A DNA stretch of 28,915 nt, taken from contig JBAROV010000071.1 in the NCBI GenBank assembly GCA_049642465.1, forward strand, positions 1 through 28,915, in the 5' to 3' direction. The notes beneath the pieces were generated by a model. The model had not been told where the DNA came from, did not search any database, and saw only the letters and a program-made list of their open reading frames with translations. The position numbers were made by a program, and so were the translations under genes. Source of the stretch: CAWDPQ01 sp049642465. Its GTDB lineage: Bacteria; Acidobacteriota; Vicinamibacteria; Vicinamibacterales; 2-12-FULL-66-21. Shown here one piece after another: positions 6,820 to 13,188 of the stretch. Position 1 is the stretch's first letter. Every line of letters begins with the position of its first letter.

Positions 6820-7365
6820 TTGGCTCGGGGACTATTGCAGTGCGACGAGAAGCGAATCGTGTGCCTGGCGGGGTCGCAGAATCCGAAGCGGGGGCCGGCT
6901 TCGCGCATCGGACCGGACGGCCGGCCGGTGATCATTGACCCACGCGGCTGTCCTGGCGATGCCGCCAACTGGTCCTCGACCGCCTATTCTCCGCAGACGA
7001 GGCTCTACTACTTTCTGGTACTGGAAGAGTGCGTCGGCGACAAGCCTGGCGGTTACCCCGATGAAACGGGGCAGCGCTTCCTGCGTGCGCTCAACATCGA
7101 GACCGGCGAGATCATCTGGGAGGTGCCGCAGCCGGGTGCCGCGCGCGCAAAGACGTGGAGCGGAGTGCTGGCCACTTCCGGCGGACTGATTTTCTACGGC
7201 CAGCCCAATGGCGGCTTTACGGCTGTCGATCAGCGAGACGGCAAAACGCTTTGGTACTTCCCGACCAACGTGCGCATGAAAGCCTCGCCGATGACGTTCG
7301 CCGTGGCTGGCCAGCAGTACGTCGCAGTCGCCGCCGGACCGAATGTCCTTTGTTTCGGTTTCTGA
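6820..7365 (+). pseudogene. C-terminal remnant of a PQQ-dependent (quinoprotein) dehydrogenase
   Basis: The frame encodes about 180 residues that match the last propeller blades of quinoprotein alcohol/glucose dehydrogenases: NWSSTAYSPQTRLYYF, LRALNIETGEIIWEVPQPG, KTWSGVLATSGGLIFYGQ, FTAVDQRDGKTLWYFPTN and a terminal MTFAVAGQQYVAVAAG. Functional family members are about 500-600 residues with a signal peptide, cofactor-binding tryptophan and calcium ligands in the missing N-terminal two thirds. The only available starts (TTG at 6820) have no convincing RBS, and the frame begins 26 bases after the VOC stop. It is most simply a deletion relic; expression as a short protein is unlikely but not excluded. 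Confidence 0.75.
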
Positions 7366-7396
7366 GCTCCCTTTGGAGCAGCATCGATAAAATGAT

Positions 7397-7510
7397 CGTG
7401 TCCTGCACTCTCTGTGGGTTCTCCTCGCTATTGCCACGCCCGCCTCGGCACAGCGGATAGAGTGGAAGGACACATCGCCTCACAAGACTACGCTCGTCAC
7501 CGTCGAGGCG
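7397..7510 (+). pseudogene. N-terminal fragment of an exported alpha/beta hydrolase
   Basis: A short frame reads a signal-peptide-like LWVLLAIATPASAQ followed by RIEWKDTSPHKTTLVTVE, which resembles the mature start of secreted alpha/beta hydrolases (W-D-SPH, then VTVE). Similarity stops there and the frame closes at 7603 in unrelated residues. There is no catalytic region. The nearest ATG (7392) is in another frame. Judged a gene scrap; identification is from pattern memory. Confidence 0.35.
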
Positions 7511-7638
7511 GCCCAATCCATGCGCAGCGCGACAGTCGGCTCTATGGCGAGCCCTGATCGACAATCGCGCCCCTCACACCAGGTGCGAAATCGCCGGCAT
7601 TGAAGGCAGTCGGGTAAGAAGGTGAGCGGCCGGGCCGG

Positions 7639-8898
7639 TCAGCGGGATCCGTTGACGCAGGCGATCTCTCGCTGCTGCAGGAAGCGCCGCTCGGCCGGGT
7701 TCCGAGCGAGCCGCCGCGCCTCGCGGAAGTGGCACTGGGCAGACGAGCGGCGTCCAGCGCGAAGCTCCAGTTCGGCGAGCGCCGCCGGAAAAAACGGATA
7801 GCTCGCCAGCCGCTCGCGGTGCTCGATCGCTTCGATGGCCTCGAGTCCTGCTTCCGGCCCCTCGTACTGCGCGATCGCGATCGCCCGGTTCAACGCGACG
7901 ACGGGCGACGGACGAATCGCCATCAGCATGTCGTACAGCCCCACGATCTGCGGCCAATCGGTGTCATCCGCGCGCGCGGCGCTGGCGTGCACCCACGCGA
8001 TCGCCGCCTCGACATGATAGGGCGTGAGTTCCGGCCCTCGGGCCGACCGTTGCAGTATTCGTTCACCCTCGGCCAGAAGGTTCCGATCCCACCTGGTGCG
8101 ATCCTGATCGCACAGCGCGAGGAGTTCGCCGGCCGGATCGGTGCGTCCGGGGAGCCGCGCGGCGTTGAGGCACATCAACGCCGCGAGCGCGTCGGTTGCC
8201 GGCGTTGCCCCGAGTGGATGTTCCTGGAGCAGCGCGGCGAGCCGCATCGCCTCATGACAGAGCTCCGCCCGCACCGCGAACTCGGGCGACGCGCCGTGGT
8301 ACCCCTCGTTGAAGAGGAGGTAGAGCGATCGCTGGACGACGGGAAGGCGCGTCGAGAACTCCGTTGCGTCTGCGATATCGAACAATCGCGGCGATTGCGC
8401 CAGGACTTTCTTGGCGCGGGTGAGACGCTTCTCCATCGCCGCATGCTTGACGACGAACGCGCCCGCGACCTCGTCGACGCTGAAGCCGCAGAGTATGTGC
8501 AGCACCAGCGCAACCTGCGACTCCTCGCCGAGTCGCGGATCGCAGCAGGAGAACATCATGCGCAGCAAGTCGTCCTTGATCGCGTGCGGAGAGAGCTGTT
8601 CGTCGAGCGTCGGAACGAGCGTCCATTCCGATTCCAGCAGCCGCGTCAGCTCAGGGGCGAACGTACGCGCGGTCCGTTCTCGCCGCAGGACATCAAGCGC
8701 GCGGTTCTTGGCCACCGTCAGGAGCCACCCTGCGGGATTCTGAGGCACGCCGCGGAACTTCCAGACCTCCATCGCGCGGCAGAACGCGTCCTGGACGACG
8801 TCTTCGGCGAGCGACAGGTTCTGGACGCCGAAGACGCGCGTCAGGGCCGCCACGAGGCGGCCCGACTCACGTCGAAAGAGCGACTCGAACGGCTCCAT
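7639..8898 (-). CDS. ECF RNA polymerase sigma factor with C-terminal extension (SigJ/ECF42-type, DUF6596)
   Basis: A 419-residue protein. Region sigma-2 lies at about 5-80, with AEDVVQDAFCRAMEVW and GWLLTVAKNRALDVLRRE. Sigma-4 is at about 120-175, with LVLHILCGFSVDEVAGAF and a helix-turn-helix. A long C-terminal extension (about 180-410) contains LYLLFNEGYHG, LCHEAMRLAALL and TPYHVEAAIAWVHA, typical of the DUF6596/TPR-like module. This group lacks a classical anti-sigma factor and is encoded beside DGPF-motif proteins, exactly as here: the DGPF gene ends six bases upstream. The extension is thought to control activity. It ends with a TGA at 7639. Confidence 0.93.
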   Translation of the reverse strand: MEPFESLFRRESGRLVAALTRVFGVQNLSLAEDVVQDAFCRAMEVWKFRGVPQNPAGWLLTVAKNRALDVLRRERTARTFAPELTRLLESEWTLVPTLDEQLSPHAIKDDLLRMMFSCCDPRLGEESQVALVLHILCGFSVDEVAGAFVVKHAAMEKRLTRAKKVLAQSPRLFDIADATEFSTRLPVVQRSLYLLFNEGYHGASPEFAVRAELCHEAMRLAALLQEHPLGATPATDALAALMCLNAARLPGRTDPAGELLALCDQDRTRWDRNLLAEGERILQRSARGPELTPYHVEAAIAWVHASAARADDTDWPQIVGLYDMLMAIRPSPVVALNRAIAIAQYEGPEAGLEAIEAIEHRERLASYPFFPAALAELELRAGRRSSAQCHFREARRLARNPAERRFLQQREIACVNGSR

Positions 8899-8904
8899 CA
8901 GTCG

Positions 8905-9240
8905 TTACATCTTCATGACCGGCCGCACCTCGACCGATCCGCCGCGATCGAAAATCGGACAGCCTTTCGACAACTCCGCCGCCTCAGCCAGATCGTTCGC
9001 GCTGATCAACGTGTAACCGCCCACCAGGTCCTTGGCTTCGGCGAACGGACCGTCGGTGACCGTCTTCTGCTTGCCGGTGACGACCTTGCCGGTTGGTTCC
9101 AGCGGCTGCCCTTGATCCTTGAGGTGACCGCGCTTGCCGAGATCCTGCAGCCACGTCATCCATTGCTGCATGACCGTCTGGGCATCCTGAGGCGACGTCG
9201 GTCGGCTGCCACCCCGATACAGGAACACGTATTCGCTCAT
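8905..9240 (-). CDS. YCII-related DGPF-motif protein, partner of the sigma factor
   Basis: A 111-residue protein from the ATG at 9240, chosen because GGAGG lies eight bases upstream; an earlier in-frame ATG adds 21 unrelated residues. It begins MSEYVFLYRGG and carries VTDGPFAEAKDLVGGY, the defining DGPF motif of the YCII-related family, followed by a conserved AAELSKGCP helix and VEVRPV. The fold is a ferredoxin-like dimer. Biochemical role is unknown; genomic linkage to ECF42-type sigma factors is well described, and these proteins are usual targets of the linked sigma factor. It is the first gene of the two-gene operon with six bases between the genes. Confidence 0.93.
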   Translation of the reverse strand: MSEYVFLYRGGSRPTSPQDAQTVMQQWMTWLQDLGKRGHLKDQGQPLEPTGKVVTGKQKTVTDGPFAEAKDLVGGYTLISANDLAEAAELSKGCPIFDRGGSVEVRPVMKM

Positions 9241-9275
9241 AGAGAAATCCTCCGCGTTGAAGTTTGCAGTGTATA

Positions 9276-9302
9276 GACGTTCGACCAGACGCGGAGCGGA
9301 CA
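9276..9302 (-). promoter_or_regulatory. Candidate ECF-type promoter of the DGPF-sigma operon
   Basis: On the minus strand TGTCCG (9297-9302) is followed after 17 bp by CGTC (9276-9279), 36 bases before the DGPF start codon. ECF42 promoters are described with TGTCGA-like -35 and CG(A/T)C-like -10 elements, so this one-mismatch pair would allow autoregulation. No good sigma-70 pair is seen. Weak, motif-only evidence. Confidence 0.3.
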
Positions 9303-9376
9303 CGTCTGTGAGGATTGTGTTCCAGAAGCACCGGCACCTGGAATTAGCGTTCGCCGGGGCCGTTGTCGACGCCGGA

Positions 9377-11041
9377 CTATTTCCTCACGGTCACATCGAT
9401 GCGCTTGCTCTCTCCCTCGGCTAGCGACAGCCGCTCCGCGCGGGACCGCAGATCCGCCAGGAATTCCGGGTCGTACCACTGTCCGTCCTGCACGTAGTCG
9501 AGTGCGGCAATCAGATACTTTCCGGCCGGCAGTCCCTTGATCGAGAACTCGCCGCGCTGATCCGGGCGCACCGCTCGGACGGTCCGTGAATCCTCGCGCC
9601 AGCGTGACGTCTCTTCCGGGAAGATCACGATGGTGCCATCGGCTGGTTGTTTCTTGTCGTCCACGAGGCCGCCGCGCACGTGGGTGGGCCGGTTGGTAAG
9701 CACGACGCGGAGGCCGCTCAGCGTCTCGCCGTGCCGCACGTCGATTGGATCGTCGGCAAGGTCACGCCCATCGAGCTCGACGGCCTTCAGCGTCCAGTCG
9801 CCGGTCAGCGTTCGGATCGTCAACACGACAGGTCCGATCAGCGCCTTCACCTCAAACGTGCCGTCCGCGTTCACGCGACCGTTGTCCGACGACGCGAGCG
9901 TCGACGACCGTGCCGCCCACATCAGCGGTCGCGCGCGTACGGACAATCGCTCGAGGCCAGGCACCGGCGTCCCGTCGTCACTCGCGACGCGGCCGCGAAC
10001 CGTGCCGCCGCTGCCGGTCACGATGACGAGGCCGTCGATATCTATGCCGGCCACCTGAATCGTCTGGCGGCCTTCCTGCGCCGGCTGATCATGGGCCTCG
10101 GGCACCCGAACGGCCAGCAAGTACCCGCCTGCCTGGACGTTGTTTACCGAAAAGCGGCCGTCAGGCCCGGTCTGGCCGGTGTTGGGGGCGAAGGTCGATC
10201 CTCCCTGCGGTCCCATGACCTGATGCGACAACGTAACGGACTCATTGGCGACCGGTGCCCCGGCAGCGTTGACGACCGTCCCTGATACTCTTGAGGTCCG
10301 CGCGGGAACGAGCGCGAAGTCGATGTTGCCGACTTCCTGGCCGACGCCCACCTTTATGCGCTGCGCTTCAATTGGCTCGACGACTCCCGGATAGAACGAT
10401 GGCGGGTAGCTGAACACCTGCGTCGTATCCGCCTCGAGCGGCCATGTCTCGCGACTCAGTCCCATGACCACGAACTCCCCTGGCGGAAGCACCAGGGAAT
10501 ACTCCCCGTTCTCGTCCGTCTGCGCATGGGCGCCACGCCAGCAGCATTCTTCGGGGACGACGAACGGGATGAGCCTGCGTGCGCCTTGATGGCGGGCGAA
10601 CTGCATCGCATAGACGGAAACCTTGGCGATCGGCTCGCCAGTTTCGTCGACGACGCGTCCGCTGATCACTCCCAAGCGTGGGAGGGCGAAATCGATTGCC
10701 TTCGCTGTCTGCCCTTCGCCGAGCTGCAGCGGCTTGCCCACCTCGCCGAACCGCCGCTGTCCGTACGCGAGCGTCAAATAGCCACCGCGTTCCGCCTTCA
10801 ATGAATACTCGCCTGCAGGCAGGTCACGGACCTCGTAGCGTCCATCCGAATTCGTGCTGACGCGCCTGTCGGACGGCGACGTCGGAGAGGTGATCAGGAT
10901 CACGGCTCGCCGCAGCGACCCGCCGGTCTCGAGATTGGTCACGCGGCCAACGATCGCGGCCGTGCCTTTGCCCGCCGGCGCGGTGTCACGCTGCGGCGCG
11001 TCAGTCGTTGCAGCGGCGATGAGGACGGCGAGCATCCACAT
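9377..11041 (-). CDS. Exported multi-domain carboxypeptidase-regulatory-like (CnaB-type) repeat protein
   Basis: A 554-residue protein with a short N-terminal signal (MWMLAVLIAAATT) and at least four beta-sandwich repeats of the carboxypeptidase regulatory-like/transthyretin-like kind. Visible repeat hallmarks are AIVGRVTNLETGGSLRRAVI with GRYEVRDLPAGEYSLKAE (about 30-85), GVISGRVVDETGEPIAKVSV with GEYSLVLPPGEFVV (about 105-185), SGTVVNAAGAPVANESV with GRFSVNNVQAGGYLLAV (about 255-320), and a last repeat RGEFSIKGLPAGKYLIAA (about 495-515). No enzyme motif is seen. Likely role is adhesion, polysaccharide or protein binding at the envelope. It starts one base after the stop of a paralogue, so the two form an operon. 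Its own 5' leader is inside the preceding gene. Confidence 0.85.
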   Translation of the reverse strand: MWMLAVLIAAATTDAPQRDTAPAGKGTAAIVGRVTNLETGGSLRRAVILITSPTSPSDRRVSTNSDGRYEVRDLPAGEYSLKAERGGYLTLAYGQRRFGEVGKPLQLGEGQTAKAIDFALPRLGVISGRVVDETGEPIAKVSVYAMQFARHQGARRLIPFVVPEECCWRGAHAQTDENGEYSLVLPPGEFVVMGLSRETWPLEADTTQVFSYPPSFYPGVVEPIEAQRIKVGVGQEVGNIDFALVPARTSRVSGTVVNAAGAPVANESVTLSHQVMGPQGGSTFAPNTGQTGPDGRFSVNNVQAGGYLLAVRVPEAHDQPAQEGRQTIQVAGIDIDGLVIVTGSGGTVRGRVASDDGTPVPGLERLSVRARPLMWAARSSTLASSDNGRVNADGTFEVKALIGPVVLTIRTLTGDWTLKAVELDGRDLADDPIDVRHGETLSGLRVVLTNRPTHVRGGLVDDKKQPADGTIVIFPEETSRWREDSRTVRAVRPDQRGEFSIKGLPAGKYLIAALDYVQDGQWYDPEFLADLRSRAERLSLAEGESKRIDVTVRK

Positions 11042-11042
11042 G

Positions 11043-12737
11043 CTATTTCCTGAGCACTAGGTCGACCTGCTTCGACTCCGCGTCGGCGATCGCGACGCGT
11101 CTGGCGCGGCCCTTCAGCCCTTCCAGGAAGTCCGGGTCGTACCATTGGGCGTCCTGGACGGAATCGAGGGCGGCCAAGAAATAGTCTCCGGCCGGCAGCC
11201 CCTTGAACGTGAACAGCCCGCGCTCATCGCCGCGTGTCGTCCGGATCGCACGCGAGCCCTCGCGCCACTTCGCGCTGTCCTCCGCGAAGACGATGACAGT
11301 CCCTCCGACCGGGTTCAGCTTCTCGTCACGCAGCGCCCCGCGGATCGTTGTCGGCCGATTGGTGAGCACGATGCGGACGCCCGACAGTCTCTTGCCGTGC
11401 TCGATTGGCAGCGGGAGATCGGCCATGTCGCGCCCCTCGACCTCGATGGCCTTGAGCGTCCAATCGCCCGTCAGCGGGCCGATGGAGAGCACGGTGTCGC
11501 TCAGGACGCCGTGGACTCCGAACGACCCGTCGCTCTGGACCCGGCCGTTGTCGGGATGCAGCACCGAAATCATCATCCGGGCGTTCGGAGTGAACGGCGG
11601 GCGGACCTGCATTCGGTCGAACCCGGCCGGAAGCGGCGATCCATCGTCGGTTACCACCTCGCCTCGGACGGTCCCGCCCGCGCCCGCGACGAGCGCCAGA
11701 CCCTCGACGTCTCCACCTGCAACGGTGGTGGTGATCTGCCCTTCCTGCGCCGGGTCGTCGCCGCGCGCCGCCGCCCGTATCGACAGGCGGTACTCGCCGG
11801 GCGGAATATTTGACAGCGTCCAGCTGCCATCTCCGGCAACCTTCGCCGAGCCCACGGCCACCGCTGACCCCATCCACATGGTCGATCCACCGATCTCGCG
11901 CATCATCGTCACCGTCTCGCCTCCGAGGGGCAAGCCGGAGGCGCTCGTCGCGGTGCCACGAACGGTCGAGGTCCGGCCCGCCACCAAGCTGAAATCGATG
12001 CCTGACGCTTGCTGGGCGACGCCGAGCTTGACGCGCCGTGCCTGGGCCGCCGTGGACGTCCCAGGAAAATAGGTGGACGCATAGCCGAAGACCTGCTTGG
12101 GATCGCTCTCGTGCGGCCAGGTCTCGCGGGTCGTTCCCATGACCGCGTAGTCGCCAGGCGTGAGTGAGAGCAGCCGATACCGACCCGTGATATCGGTTGT
12201 CGCGTTGGCGCCAGTCGCGACGAGTTGCCGCCGGCCTTGGATATACCGCGTCTGGAGGACCCAGACGGTGACGCCGGCAATCGGCTCGCCGAGGTCGTCG
12301 AATACGCGTCCGCTGATCACGCCCATTCGAGGCAACGCGAAGTCGACCTTGTCAGCGACTTCCTTCGCTGCGATCTCTAGCGGCCGGCCTTGTTCGCCTG
12401 GACGCCGTTGGCCATAGGTGAGCGCGAGATAGCCACTGCGCTCGACACGCAGCGTGTAGCGGCCGGGAGGAATGTCGCGGAACTCATAACGTCCATCGTT
12501 CGACGTGCTCGCGGTCCGCGGCGGCGACGGGATCAGTTCGTCGATCGTGAGCCTGACCTGCGCGCGCCGGAGCGGCTTGCCGGTGTCCAGGCTCGTGATG
12601 CGGCCGCGGATGACGCCGCTACCCTTGATCTCTTGCGTCGAGTCGGCGTCGAGAGAAGCCGAGACCGCCATCTGCGGATCAGCCGGCGCCGCGAGTGCGG
12701 AGATCGCTAGGGCCAGGATCGGTGCTGCTGCCACCAT
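11043..12737 (-). CDS. Exported carboxypeptidase-regulatory-like repeat protein, paralogue of the downstream gene
   Basis: Taken from the ATG at 12737, which gives a proper signal peptide (MVAAAPILALAISALAA) and 564 residues; an open frame extends 51 codons further but lacks signal character. Domain order is the same as in the 554-residue neighbour: GVIRGRITSLDTGKPLRRAQ with GRYEFRDIPPGRYTLRVE, GVISGRVFDDLGEPIAGVTV, STVRGTATSASGLPLGGETV, and GLFTFKGLPAGDYFLAALDS. Both proteins end in a nearly identical block (AQWYDPDFLEGL...DLVLRK versus GQWYDPEFLADL...DVTVRK). A tandem duplication is evident, with long divergence. A TATACT lies about 44 bases ahead of the ATG. It diverges from a ClpX-type zinc-finger gene, sharing a 77-bp intergenic region. 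Confidence 0.85.
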   Translation of the reverse strand: MVAAAPILALAISALAAPADPQMAVSASLDADSTQEIKGSGVIRGRITSLDTGKPLRRAQVRLTIDELIPSPPRTASTSNDGRYEFRDIPPGRYTLRVERSGYLALTYGQRRPGEQGRPLEIAAKEVADKVDFALPRMGVISGRVFDDLGEPIAGVTVWVLQTRYIQGRRQLVATGANATTDITGRYRLLSLTPGDYAVMGTTRETWPHESDPKQVFGYASTYFPGTSTAAQARRVKLGVAQQASGIDFSLVAGRTSTVRGTATSASGLPLGGETVTMMREIGGSTMWMGSAVAVGSAKVAGDGSWTLSNIPPGEYRLSIRAAARGDDPAQEGQITTTVAGGDVEGLALVAGAGGTVRGEVVTDDGSPLPAGFDRMQVRPPFTPNARMMISVLHPDNGRVQSDGSFGVHGVLSDTVLSIGPLTGDWTLKAIEVEGRDMADLPLPIEHGKRLSGVRIVLTNRPTTIRGALRDEKLNPVGGTVIVFAEDSAKWREGSRAIRTTRGDERGLFTFKGLPAGDYFLAALDSVQDAQWYDPDFLEGLKGRARRVAIADAESKQVDLVLRK

Positions 12738-12814
12738 GCGTACGCTCGCGTTTAGAGAACGATCGCGCTGTGCGGGAGTATAGTTGAAGCCCCTGTTTTT
12801 CGCGGAGACGTGCC

Positions 12815-13111
12815 ATGCTCGCCCCAGACGAACTGCATTGCGGCTTCTGCAACAACCAGACGGAGACGCGGAAGCTGATTGCTGGACCAAGGGTGTTCAT
12901 CTGTGACCAGTGTGTTCTCGTCTGTATAGACATCATCCTTGACGACTACCGGTTCGAACTGTCGGATTACCGTTTGGGCCACATCGATTCCCCATCGTCG
13001 TCCGTACTGATCAATCACTTGACGGAACTCTCCCCAGCGGAGGAGTGGCTGTTGCTGCGTGAGCTGCTGGTGCGAATTGGGGATCGCCATGACGGAACGG
13101 GGCACACCTAG
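12815..13111 (+). CDS. Stand-alone ClpX-type C4 zinc-finger protein
   Basis: A 98-residue protein; GGAG precedes the ATG by seven bases. Residues 7-42 match the zinc-binding domain of the ClpX unfoldase: C9xxC12, then RKLIAGPRVFICDQC with C30xxC33, then C37 and IDIILDD. In ClpX this module dimerises and recruits substrates and the SspB adaptor. Here no AAA+ domain follows; the C-terminal 55 residues are acidic then helical (ELSPAEEWLLLRELLVRI). It could act as a ClpXP adaptor or decoy, or as an independent zinc-dependent regulator. It is divergent from the repeat-protein operon and convergent with the permease gene. Confidence 0.85.
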   Translation: MLAPDELHCGFCNNQTETRKLIAGPRVFICDQCVLVCIDIILDDYRFELSDYRLGHIDSPSSSVLINHLTELSPAEEWLLLRELLVRIGDRHDGTGHT

Positions 13112-13188
13112 GTCCAGACTTGCGAGCGACTCGGCGGCGGCAAGGGCGCCGCCATAGTTGTTGCGACTTATGTTCCGCGGCCCAAAAG

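Noticed and set aside
7729..9276. 515-codon plus-strand open frame
   Set aside because: It is antisense to the sigma factor and DGPF genes, both of which have strong family motifs; long antisense frames are expected in GC-rich DNA.
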